The notes beneath the pieces are model-generated. The model was not told the DNA's origin and ran no database searches. It worked only from the letters and a program-made list of their open reading frames with translations. Shown here piece by piece: positions 10,051 to 17,646 of a DNA stretch of 64,000 nucleotides. Source of the DNA: Agarilytica sp045430305. GTDB lineage: Bacteria > Pseudomonadota > Gammaproteobacteria > Pseudomonadales > Cellvibrionaceae. Position 1 is the stretch's first letter. Each line of letters starts with the position of its first letter. The stretch lies in the NCBI GenBank assembly GCA_045430305.1, contig JAILXW010000001.1, positions 1,178,001 to 1,242,000 of the forward strand. The letters run 5' to 3'. A program made the translations under genes and the position numbers.

Positions 10051-10608
10051 TCACCACATTAAATCATCTGGAATTTCAAAATTGGCGTAATATGCCTCAT
10101 CTTCATCTGTGAGAGAGTCCTCTTTCTCGCCAACTTTACTGTTTGCAACGACAACAACCGATTCATCCCTCTCCTTTATTTTGTCTGCAATCGGTTTTGG
10201 AATAAGCACGTAAGACTGCCCGGCCCTGGCGACACACAACTTACCTCTAACGATTTCTTCGCGAAAAACCGTCGTTACGCGTAACTTCTTAACTTTTCCG
10301 TCGTCGGAAAAATTATATTCAACGTCACCTTCTTTTATATCAATCTTATAGTGCTGTATAAGCTGAATAATCTGTGCCGATATTGCTTTCTTTTCAAGTT
10401 CAAGATCGCGCTGTTTATTCAAAGCCCTGTCACGATCGATTTTTTCTTGCCGGGCCTTTAGTAAAGCCGCTTGCTCTTCGTTTGGCCCAACATCTTGCGA
10501 TCGTACCTTCTGAGCCTTTTCTTTTTTTGATTCTTTACCAATTTTTTTTGCTCTTTTCTTATCGATAAGACCCGCATTCAACAGTTGATCTTGAAGGGAT
10601 TTTTTCAC
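10051..10608 (-). CDS. DUF2058 family protein (YaiL-like)
   Basis: Conserved cytosolic protein of 185 residues. The N-terminus MKKSLQDQLLNAGLIDKKRAKK is the DUF2058 signature, followed by a highly charged Lys/Glu-rich segment (about residues 20-75), likely helical, and a C-terminal globular part (VLIPKPIADKIKERDES). The family has been called nucleoprotein or polynucleotide-associated; its exact function is unsettled. Monocistronic here, reading leftward. Confidence 0.85.
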   Translation of the reverse strand: MKKSLQDQLLNAGLIDKKRAKKIGKESKKEKAQKVRSQDVGPNEEQAALLKARQEKIDRDRALNKQRDLELEKKAISAQIIQLIQHYKIDIKEGDVEYNFSDDGKVKKLRVTTVFREEIVRGKLCVARAGQSYVLIPKPIADKIKERDESVVVVANSKVGEKEDSLTDEDEAYYANFEIPDDLMW

Positions 10609-10704
10609 AATAGTATTCCTAATAAGTAACGCAACGATAGTAAACTATACGCTGACAGCACTGCGTGCTTCTCTGACTCTTCTTTCAATTACTTTTTCTT
10701 CTGA

Positions 10705-10790
10705 CTAATAATCGAGCTTTAACATTTTTACGCCTGAATGTTCACCCAAGCGCGTTAAAGCAAAAAGCTCAATTGCACGATACGTGGCCT
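10705..10790 (-). pseudogene. C-terminal remnant paralogous to the lipoprotein at 15077-15838
   Basis: Only the last ~27 codons of a gene survive. The reverse-strand reading ATYRAIELFALTRLGEHSG followed by VKMLKLDY and a stop aligns with the C-terminus of the lipoprotein at 15077, SYRTTELFVLTRVSDNSG then VKILELGE and a stop. Similarity ends abruptly near 10790. The open frame continues to 10890 but with unrelated sequence, so this is a decayed copy and not a gene. Confidence 0.7.
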
Positions 10791-10978
10791 GCATCCACCG
10801 GGTTGCAACACCATGCCAAAAGCAAATCGAATATCTTATTTTGCGTACCAATCGATATTTCTCGGTATTTCTGGCCTCATCCACTCCCAATCCATTCCCA
10901 TCTTCCTTTCTCGAACGTCATTGAATACACATATAACACAACATTTAAATAAAACAAGACAAGTAATAAGGGTAATGT

Positions 10979-12199
10979 ATGAATGTACAAGGCATAAAAA
11001 TAGTGAGCCGCATACTCGGCGGCATAACATGCTTGGCAATATTAAATGGCTGCGACCTAGAAAAAGTGGTCATTGGCGAAGGGAGCTTGAGCACAAACCC
11101 AACATCTACCACAGCATGTGAAACCCCTAGCCCCACCTGTACTGCATTCCCTGAAGACTCAACGGTAGTAGTCACCGCCGAGCCTGCCGATGGCTGGGCT
11201 TTTGCCGGTTGGGAAGGCACCTGCCCAGAAACAGAACTCGACCACATCGAAAAGTGCGTGCAATTTATGGATGAACACAAATCTGTAACGGCTCGCTTTG
11301 TACCGATCGCAGCAGGCAATTTTACCGAAGGCCAATGGTATTACGGTCGTAATAGCTACACGCAATACCGGGCAGGTAATATGCCATTGGTGCTTGTGGT
11401 GTCACACGGCGGAAAACAGCTCCCAACAGAAATTCCCAATCGGGCGAATACTGGGCAGTACCCTTCTTTTAACACCTCTAGTGATACGAACTCACGCATA
11501 CTTGCAGACAGCATCGCGACACAGATGTTCGAATATACGGGGCGATACCCTCATATAGTCGTCAATGATTTACATCGAATTAAACTCGACGCAAACCGAG
11601 ACATCGGCGAAGCCGCACTGGGTAATAGCTACGCAGAACGCGCATGGGAAGAGTTCAATGCCTTTATTCAAGTTGGGCGAAGCGAAAGCGCACAGACCTA
11701 TAATTATGGTTTAGTGGTAGACGTGCATGGCTACACCGATTCAGAAAACCCTAATACCGGCCTAATACAACTCGGCTACCTCATTTCGAATAACATGCTT
11801 AGAGACGATCCGAGCGCGCCACAAAATACAATCACAGATGAGATGTTCGACCTCGACGCCTCGTACTCACAAAACTCTAGTATTCGCCACTTACACGAAC
11901 GCAGCGGCCACAGCTTTTCAACCATCATGCGCGGCAATTATTGTATAGGCGGGGTATTCGAGTATGGTGGTTTACCGGCGATTCCTTCACCCCTTGCCCC
12001 ACATACCTCACCGGGTTATCAATTTGCCGGCGGTGGATACATAACACAAACCCACGGATCGAATGCCGGTGGAGTGGTCGATGCAATTCAAATCGAATTT
12101 CCCTTCCACCTAAGGCAAACAGAGGCAACGGCAACACAAACAGGAACGGATACCGCAGCCGTGCTCTACAACTTTATGTTAACGAACTACTCGTTTTAA
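10979..12199 (+). CDS. lipoprotein with InlB-type repeat and N-formylglutamate-amidohydrolase-like domain
   Basis: Exported 406-residue protein. The N-terminal 25 residues form a lipoprotein signal ending LAILNGC. Residues ~30-105 match the divergent InlB B-repeat pattern (VVVTAEPADGWAFAGWEGTC, then HKSVTARF). From ~115 onward the N-formylglutamate amidohydrolase fold is suggested by VVSHGGKQLP, LHRIKLDANRD, VVDVHGYTDS and the terminal IQIEFPFHLR. These correspond to the metal- and substrate-binding motifs of that family. Members of the fold usually act in the cytosol on small amides, so a surface-anchored version is unusual and its substrate unknown. Translation starts at ATG 10979. A hairpin terminator follows the stop. 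Confidence 0.75.
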   Translation: MNVQGIKIVSRILGGITCLAILNGCDLEKVVIGEGSLSTNPTSTTACETPSPTCTAFPEDSTVVVTAEPADGWAFAGWEGTCPETELDHIEKCVQFMDEHKSVTARFVPIAAGNFTEGQWYYGRNSYTQYRAGNMPLVLVVSHGGKQLPTEIPNRANTGQYPSFNTSSDTNSRILADSIATQMFEYTGRYPHIVVNDLHRIKLDANRDIGEAALGNSYAERAWEEFNAFIQVGRSESAQTYNYGLVVDVHGYTDSENPNTGLIQLGYLISNNMLRDDPSAPQNTITDEMFDLDASYSQNSSIRHLHERSGHSFSTIMRGNYCIGGVFEYGGLPAIPSPLAPHTSPGYQFAGGGYITQTHGSNAGGVVDAIQIEFPFHLRQTEATATQTGTDTAAVLYNFMLTNYSF

Positions 12200-12222
12200 T
12201 ACATCAAGCCGTAGTAATTTAG

Positions 12223-12248
12223 AAGCGCGTCGAAAGGCGCGTTTTTTA
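12223..12248 (+). terminator. rho-independent terminator
   Basis: Short GC-rich hairpin (AAGCGCG pairing with CGCGTTT, one G-U pair) followed by a T-run, 23 bp after the stop of the amidohydrolase-like lipoprotein. Confidence 0.65.
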
Positions 12249-12297
12249 TTTCACCAATGCTAAATAAAAACCTCACTTGTGAAGTTTAGGCCCTAAT

Positions 12298-12855
12298 TTA
12301 GCAGATATATACAAACGCTTGCGGCACCCATTCTGAGCAGGTGAATGTTAAACATTTGGCCACACTGCGAGAAACAACCATTATTAATGGTTGTTTCCGC
12401 TTATATCGTGTACTACGCCCACCACCGTGTAACTTAACAACGCACTGCTTCGTAAGTAAATCACTTAACTCGCGAGTGGCTGTTGCTTTACTCACTTTAG
12501 CAAGCGCCTGGTATTTACTTGCGTTAATTCCGTTAATGAACTCTTCCCCAAACGAGCCAAGGAACCGATTAAGCACATTCACTTGCCTTTCACTTAAAAC
12601 CGTTTGCGCATGGCGTCGCCAAAAGCGTGCTTTTTGTAACACACGTTCAAAACGGTATTAGTCATCAGTTAACGTATCACCTAAAACCGTTAAATAGCAT
12701 TCCAGCCAGCGCGTTATTTTTAGTTCGCCTGCCTCACCCTCATGTAGTTTTAGAGCTTGCTCTAACTGAAGGTAATATTCCTTTCGACGAGCCATAATGG
12801 CCGCACTTAAAGAATAATATCGCATGATACCGTTCAGATAAGCACCCAGCAGATG
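12298..12855 (-). pseudogene. Fic family protein, 3' fragment with internal stop
   Basis: Reverse-strand remains of a Fic-domain protein. Reading from ~12855, HLLGAYLNGIMRYYSLSAAI then MARRKEYYLQLEQAL and ITRWLECYLTVLGDTL match the segment just after the Fic catalytic motif. A TAA codon at 12658-12660 interrupts it. The frame continues as VLQKARFWRRHA, LSERQVNVLNRFLGSF and SKATATRELSDLL with GGGRSTRY, the usual C-terminal winged helix. The catalytic HPFxxGNGR half is absent; the neighbouring gene at 12925 begins where it should be. An active 114-residue product from a GTG at 12642 is possible but unlikely. Confidence 0.8.
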
Positions 12856-12924
12856 TATGTATTGTCGACTATTGTTTAGGCGTAATTCCGGAAAACCCTT
12901 TCAAACAGAATAACGGAGTATGCA

Positions 12925-14934
12925 ATGAAGACCAAAGCAGTGCTTTTTTTATCATTATTGTTATCGACATTATCACTATCAGTTTTTAGCGCCACATCGC
13001 ACAACCCCATTGTAATCAGTAGTAATTCGGATTTCACTGCGGCAAACGGTGTTACCAGCGGATCGGGCACATCAGCAGACCCCTACATCATTTCAGGCTG
13101 GGAAATCACATCTGGAAGTATTTGCATCAGCATTTCGAACACCACGGCCTTTTTTACCATTCAAGATAATTTGTGTCACAACAACAGTGTGGCCAATGCA
13201 ACCATTCGCACAGGCTTTAGCTTTAACGGTGTGTCAAACGGGAGCGTATCTTCAAATAAAATTTATGAAATATATGGCGCCACAGCAACATCCATGGCGC
13301 CGAACGGTGGCGATGCAACGGGCATTCTGTTAAATACCGTCACAAACTTCACAATAGATAATAAAAATTACTTCTATGCCTTTACTGGCGGAACCGGTTA
13401 TTTAGGTACGAGTGGCCGGCCTGGCGGGCGCGGAGGTTCTGCGTATGGCATCAACGCATCAGGCACAAATAGCGCGTTAACGATTTCATCAAATTATTTT
13501 GGTCAAACTGACGCTGGTCTGAACGGTGGGAATGGCGGCGCAGGTGGGCCGGGCCTATCAACGGGCGGTGCAGGTGGTACCGGCGGGTATAGCTTTTCTA
13601 TTTATCTAGACGGGACAAGTGGGTCTTTCAGCACAACCACAATTTCCGATAATGATTTTACGGCGTCTTATGCAGGCACCGGTGGTGCTGGCGCGCTGGG
13701 AAGTGCGAATGGGAATGGTGGCGCGGGAGGTACAGGCGGCCTTCAACTCACCGTACTCGCGATCGGCAACTTAGCCACATTGGATATTTCTAAAAATACA
13801 TTTACCAACTTATCGGCAGGCACAGGCGCTTTAGCCTCAGCAGGCACCGTATCCGGCGGAAACGGTGGCCGAGGTGGCGACGGCGGCATGATGGTACCCA
13901 TTTATCTCAACGGTAATAACTCGCAAACCAGTGATATCTCCATATCTGACAATACGATTGGCACAAAAATTTACGCCGGTAATGGCGGCGCGGGTAATAT
14001 CGGCGCAACCGGCACGGTCGGCGGCAACGGCGGGAATGGTGGTAGTGGAGGCAGCGCAGCAGCGATCGTGGTAACAGGAATGGATACCGGCAAAATAGAT
14101 GGCAATATTATTAAAGATATCGAAGCCCGTGGCGGCGGCGTTGCAGGCATCGGAGAGACAGGCGTCACCCGAGGTGGCAATGGCGGCAACGGTGGCCGAA
14201 GCGGCGCAGCTTCTGGAATTGTCGCAACCAATCTCAGCAATTTCACGATTACAGAAAATCAAATCTCTGATCTTACCGGCGGGGCTGGTGCAGTTGGTTC
14301 TGAAGGAGCATACGCCACCGCAGGTTATGGCGGTAACGGTGGCAGCGGGGCCGACGGAGGCGAAGCCATCGCAATTTGGGCCGTAAGTTCACCCAGTATT
14401 TCGATCACAAACAATCAAACAACATCAATCGTGGCGGGCGTTGGCGCCGAAGGTGCAAACGCTGGTACAGGCGCGGGGTTTGATAGCGGTGGCAATGGCG
14501 GTAACGGTGGTGACAGCGGATCAGCTACGGCGATTCTCGTTAACTCTTCCAGTAGCCCAACCGTATCGAATAACACGATCGACACCGTAACAGCAGGGGC
14601 ATTGGCCGGTAAAGGCGCCAACGCGGCAGCACCTTACTACAGCAATACTGGCGGCAACGGCGGTAATGGCGGCAATGCAACGGGCATATACTTTGATAAT
14701 TCCTCCAACCCAACGTATACCGGAAATACATACACAAAACTTACGGCGGCATCTGGAAATAAAGGCGGTTACCCCAACGGAACAACCGGTACCGACGGCG
14801 CGGCCAATAATGTGGTGACGATAGGGACATCCGTCGACAACTCGAAAAAGAAAAAATGGGTATGCAAGCTCACCGAAGCTGAGCGACGCAAACAAACAGC
14901 GATATCAGAAGACAGCTGTAAAATGAAAAAATAA
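12925..14934 (+). CDS. secreted glycine-rich parallel beta-helix protein
   Basis: Exported 669-residue protein of unknown role. Residues 1-22 are a signal peptide (MKTKAVLFLSLLLSTLSLSVFS). The mature N-terminus (SNSDFTAANGVTSGSGTSAD, then PYIISGWEI) is the NosD/right-handed beta-helix type. The rest alternates beta-helix rungs (for example FTITENQISDL) with eight or so Gly/Asn-rich inserts such as GGNGGNGGRSG and GGAGGPG, spaced ~70-80 residues apart. The C-terminus is basic (KKKKWVCKL then KMKK). A good ribosome site (CGGAG) precedes ATG 12925. The design suggests a long surface or extracellular fibre-like solenoid; binding to polysaccharide or calcium would be a guess. Confidence 0.75.
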   Translation: MKTKAVLFLSLLLSTLSLSVFSATSHNPIVISSNSDFTAANGVTSGSGTSADPYIISGWEITSGSICISISNTTAFFTIQDNLCHNNSVANATIRTGFSFNGVSNGSVSSNKIYEIYGATATSMAPNGGDATGILLNTVTNFTIDNKNYFYAFTGGTGYLGTSGRPGGRGGSAYGINASGTNSALTISSNYFGQTDAGLNGGNGGAGGPGLSTGGAGGTGGYSFSIYLDGTSGSFSTTTISDNDFTASYAGTGGAGALGSANGNGGAGGTGGLQLTVLAIGNLATLDISKNTFTNLSAGTGALASAGTVSGGNGGRGGDGGMMVPIYLNGNNSQTSDISISDNTIGTKIYAGNGGAGNIGATGTVGGNGGNGGSGGSAAAIVVTGMDTGKIDGNIIKDIEARGGGVAGIGETGVTRGGNGGNGGRSGAASGIVATNLSNFTITENQISDLTGGAGAVGSEGAYATAGYGGNGGSGADGGEAIAIWAVSSPSISITNNQTTSIVAGVGAEGANAGTGAGFDSGGNGGNGGDSGSATAILVNSSSSPTVSNNTIDTVTAGALAGKGANAAAPYYSNTGGNGGNGGNATGIYFDNSSNPTYTGNTYTKLTAASGNKGGYPNGTTGTDGAANNVVTIGTSVDNSKKKKWVCKLTEAERRKQTAISEDSCKMKK

Positions 14935-14953
14935 AAAAGCTAGCACTCACACT

Positions 14954-14988
14954 AGGGCAGTCATCGCGTCAGGTGGCTGCCCTCTCTT
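14954..14988 (+). terminator. hairpin between convergent genes
   Basis: AGGGCAGTCA pairs with TGGCTGCCCT (10 bp, one wobble) around a 10-nt loop, followed by a modest pyrimidine/T stretch. It lies 20 bp after the beta-helix gene and before the end of the leftward lipoprotein gene. Confidence 0.55.
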
Positions 14989-15076
14989 TCGCGTTTCTCT
15001 TTCACATCTCGCTTCCCTGCCCCAGCATGCCCCCCTAACCGAGGCACGGCTTAGCCCCTATGAGCCCGCCTTTTAA

Positions 15077-15838
15077 TTATTCGCCGAGTTCTAAAATTTT
15101 CACACCCGAATTGTCACTTACACGCGTTAACACAAAAAGCTCAGTCGTCCGGTACGATCCGTCTTCAACTGAGTTAGTTACTTGCAGAATAAGGTCTTCG
15201 ATATTGTCACCATTGAGATCACCCCGCCCCAATAACTTCAACGCTTGCTGGCCACTACCCACGGAGTAGCTCACTTCATATTCATCAGTTTTACTGATGT
15301 CTTTTATTACCGCCGCTTCACCGATACGCGTAAATTGCTGTTCCAGCTTTGCCTTCTCGACAGTTGAAGCTTTAAAAAGTAAAGCGATGGGCAAGGCCTG
15401 TATACCTGACTCGTTCAGTGAAAAATTATTCAAAAAACTTTTTTCTGCGGAGGTAAGACGAGACGCCAAGAACACTGCCCGACATTGCGCAACAGCGTAT
15501 TGAAAGGTGACATACATGGAAGGCACTGAAGGCTCTGCCCCAGAAACGTCTGCTTTTAAAGCACTCTGACAGGAATCAACCGCGCTAGGTGTTTTCACAT
15601 GCTCTGCCTGCATATCTACAGACAAAACCCAGCGTGCGGTTAGCTGTGCAGATAAGCTTATATTGGATTCATCGCTTGGCAGATACGCAGCAACATTGAC
15701 ATCAGGGTGCACAAACACTGGCAGTGATTGCTTAGCGGAATCGTTATTGGCGGCGCCGGTACAGCTTACGCTTAACATTCCGAGTAAGACCATCGCCCCT
15801 ATTTTAATTTGGGAAATAAAACGCATATCAAAGAACAT
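15077..15838 (-). CDS. lipoprotein encoded with the T4-type lysozyme; candidate immunity protein
   Basis: Exported lipoprotein of about 253 residues; no named domain recognised. The signal ends MVLLGMLSVSC. I chose the ATG at 15838 because GAGGG sits 5 nt before it. The longer frame begins with a GTG at 15850 that overlaps the lysozyme stop as GTGA. The tight coupling to a peptidoglycan hydrolase, plus an envelope location, fits an immunity or adaptor lipoprotein guarding the periplasm; this is inference. A fragment of a second copy survives at 10705-10790. The C-terminal half (LLGRGDLNGDNIEDLILQV) looks like an FG-GAP/EF-hand-like acidic loop. Confidence 0.6.
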   Translation of the reverse strand: MFFDMRFISQIKIGAMVLLGMLSVSCTGAANNDSAKQSLPVFVHPDVNVAAYLPSDESNISLSAQLTARWVLSVDMQAEHVKTPSAVDSCQSALKADVSGAEPSVPSMYVTFQYAVAQCRAVFLASRLTSAEKSFLNNFSLNESGIQALPIALLFKASTVEKAKLEQQFTRIGEAAVIKDISKTDEYEVSYSVGSGQQALKLLGRGDLNGDNIEDLILQVTNSVEDGSYRTTELFVLTRVSDNSGVKILELGE

Positions 15839-15846
15839 AACAGCCC

Positions 15847-16428
15847 TCACGGTGTTTTTGCTTTTGCGGCTTTCAAAAATAGGTCTTCTACGTATTGATT
15901 TCGGGCTTTTGCGATCCCTTTACGGCTACTCTCACCAGCAGCGGCAGCCCAGTCTTTCGCTTTTATGTGCTTGTTCATTGTCGGGAAGCCATTGCGTAAC
16001 TTGGGCATACCCAAATTGAAAATCATATCAAACAAAGCAAGCCGAACTTCTGAGGGAAAGGCTGTAAATTCGCTTACGCCATAAATAATATTCAGCTCTT
16101 TCTCAAAACTATCGATATGCTTATCTGTCAGAGCGTCAATATCTGCTGCTGAAAGCTTTAGTTTTGTGTGCTGCTTATACAAGGCCGCGAACAACCCCAT
16201 GGGCTGTTTCTTTACTGCGTCATAATCCGCTTTAATGTCAGCCGCTGTCGCCTTTTTACCGCCCTTCTGCTGAATCAGATTTAATTTTTGTGCAGCCGCA
16301 ACATCTTTGAGTAAGTGCCCAACACCCACCGTGACATAACCTTTCGTATCCAGATACATATGCTCGATTTTACCTTCGTATTTTTCGAGCGCCGTTCGCA
16401 ATATTTTCTTTTCCTGAGTTGTTGCCAT
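15847..16428 (-). CDS. T4-type lysozyme (GH24), possible antibacterial effector
   Basis: Peptidoglycan muramidase of 193 residues with no signal peptide. YEGKIEHMYLDTKGYVTVGVGHLL places Glu18, Asp27 and Thr33 with the 9- and 6-residue spacing of the T4 lysozyme triad Glu11/Asp20/Thr26. The C-terminal half (ALFDMIFNLGMPKLRNGFPTM) also follows the T4 fold. There are no holin or other phage genes nearby. Proteins of this kind serve as phage endolysins or as effectors delivered by contact-dependent systems. The coupled lipoprotein gene downstream favours the second reading, but no secretion gene is present in this window. An AGGAGG-like ribosome site precedes the start. Confidence 0.82.
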   Translation of the reverse strand: MATTQEKKILRTALEKYEGKIEHMYLDTKGYVTVGVGHLLKDVAAAQKLNLIQQKGGKKATAADIKADYDAVKKQPMGLFAALYKQHTKLKLSAADIDALTDKHIDSFEKELNIIYGVSEFTAFPSEVRLALFDMIFNLGMPKLRNGFPTMNKHIKAKDWAAAAGESSRKGIAKARNQYVEDLFLKAAKAKTP

Positions 16429-16470
16429 ATTTGGCCTCCTTTGTGAGATCGCTTAATAAGCTATTCTGTA

Positions 16471-16505
16471 TAGTATTCCCGTCATTTTACAGGCTAGCGC
16501 TTAGG
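16471..16505. repeat. 35-bp direct repeat, copy 1
   Basis: Begins TAGTATTCCCGTCA and ends TTACAGGCTAGCGCTTAGG. The last 19 bases are identical in copy 2 at 16714. The pair brackets about 210 bp of hairpin-rich sequence between the lysozyme and exonuclease genes. Confidence 0.8.
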
Positions 16506-16543
16506 TTCGAAGCCATTCCTAGCTATGCTAAGCCTTGATCATA

Positions 16544-16607
16544 AGCTGAGTAAAGCACACTATTCAGCTCAGATTACGAGCCGAATAATAACGCCTATTC
16601 GGCTCGT
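16544..16607. repeat. two tandem related hairpins
   Basis: Hairpin A is AGCTGAGTA / TATTCAGCT (16544-16569). Hairpin B is ACGAGCCGAATA / TATTCGGCTCGT (16576-16607, perfect 12 bp). Both have 8-nt loops and similar arms, about 34 bp apart, so B looks like a diverged duplicate of A. They lie inside the direct-repeat pair. No convincing ORF covers them; the 63-codon frame at 16525-16716 has no protein-like features. Confidence 0.7.
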
Positions 16608-16713
16608 GGGGAAATACAGTCTTTTTAGAGATGAGAACAAAAAGAGACCTGTCTATTTTTCATATGACATAGTTTGGCGCTGTTATAAAGGTTCTGCCCC
16701 TACAAATGCGGTT

Positions 16714-16747
16714 TAGTATTTCCATCAGTTACAGGCTAGCGCTTAGG
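16714..16747. repeat. 35-bp direct repeat, copy 2
   Basis: TAGTATTTCCATCA, then TTACAGGCTAGCGCTTAGG. Same orientation as copy 1 with a few mismatches and a 1-nt length change in the middle. Confidence 0.8.
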
Positions 16748-16801
16748 CCGGGAGTCTTATTACTAAAAGGGATCTGACTCTTTTAATTGATAAACCGGAT
16801 C

Positions 16802-17410
16802 TCACCATGTCGACAATAACTTATCTACCGACTTTTTCTGTGTTTTATTTATTTTCTTAATCTGCTCGAAAGATAAATCACTCACACCAAAACGTTGCGT
16901 AATGTCCTGCAACATCGCCATCCACACCTTCGCCGTCATCTCTGCATCATAAAGCGCTCGGTGATACCCCCCACCACTTTCGATACCCGCGTAAGACACC
17001 AACTGTGCCAACTTGTGATTAGGCGAGCCCTGGAAAATTCGTCTCGCGAGCAATAACGAACAGGAAAACTCCCCCCCATAACCTACATTGATTCGATCCA
17101 ACTCGGCATCTAAAAATTTCTTATCGAAGGAGGCATTATGTGCAATTAGATTTGCATCACCAATATACTCAGAAAACCGCCCCATCACTGCGTCACAATC
17201 ATCCGCCTGAGCTAGCATCGTATTATCAATGCCCGTGTAGTTAGCAATAAAATCTGATACACGAAAACCCGGATTCATCAGCTCTTGAAAACTATCCACC
17301 ACTTCTCCACGCTCCAGACGTACCGCACCGACCTCAATCGCACGGTCGCCCATATCCGGGGATAAGCCCGTGGTTTCGAAATCGAGAACAACAAGTGAGT
17401 CTGCACGCAT
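16802..17410 (-). CDS. DnaQ-like 3'-5' exonuclease
   Basis: DEDDh-type exonuclease of 202 residues. Exo I is VVLDFETTG with Asp10 and Glu12; Exo II lies around NLIAHNASFDKKFLDAEL; Exo III is HRALYDAEMTAKVW. The family includes the epsilon proofreading subunit and stand-alone exonucleases; without a polymerase-binding tail this is probably a free DNA or RNA exonuclease. It sits in the accessory tract between the lysozyme and the Hint-deaminase fragment on the same strand, but with gaps of several hundred bp on both sides, so no operon is implied. Confidence 0.87.
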   Translation of the reverse strand: MRADSLVVLDFETTGLSPDMGDRAIEVGAVRLERGEVVDSFQELMNPGFRVSDFIANYTGIDNTMLAQADDCDAVMGRFSEYIGDANLIAHNASFDKKFLDAELDRINVGYGGEFSCSLLLARRIFQGSPNHKLAQLVSYAGIESGGGYHRALYDAEMTAKVWMAMLQDITQRFGVSDLSFEQIKKINKTQKKSVDKLLSTW

Positions 17411-17646
17411 AATGAATCCGATAAATTAATAAGAATGTGATAAAAACCAAACAATGACGCCCCGTACATTAATCAAAGCAACACTCGAAGAATCACTCAA
17501 AAACTACAAACACCTAACAGTCTAATCTCTCAGGCAATTTAGGCACCGAGTTTATGCAGCCCAAATCACCGAAAAAACCTCGGCCGCTTGATCAAGATCT
17601 TTCGAACCTGTGTTGGTATACCAATGACTACAAATAGGCATGATAA
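17411..17646. other. intergenic, no gene seen
   Basis: This is where an immunity gene for the upstream deaminase toxin would be expected. No plausible frame is present. Confidence 0.45.

Noticed and set aside
10813..11121. 102-codon forward ORF before the amidohydrolase-like lipoprotein
   Set aside because: Overlaps the real gene start, has no family features and no ribosome site.
13837..14262. Long antisense ORFs under the glycine-rich gene
   Set aside because: They arise from biased codon content of the repeats and have no start context or protein-like composition.
13400..14700. Regularly spaced GGCGG-type repeats that might be taken for a CRISPR array
   Set aside because: They lie inside one open frame and vary in spacing and sequence; they encode Gly/Asn inserts.
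15847..16428. Lysozyme as evidence of a prophage
   Set aside because: No holin, spanin, terminase, capsid, tail or integrase gene is found in the window.
16525..16716. 63-codon ORF between the direct repeats
   Set aside because: It covers the hairpins and shows no protein-like pattern; structure explains the sequence better.
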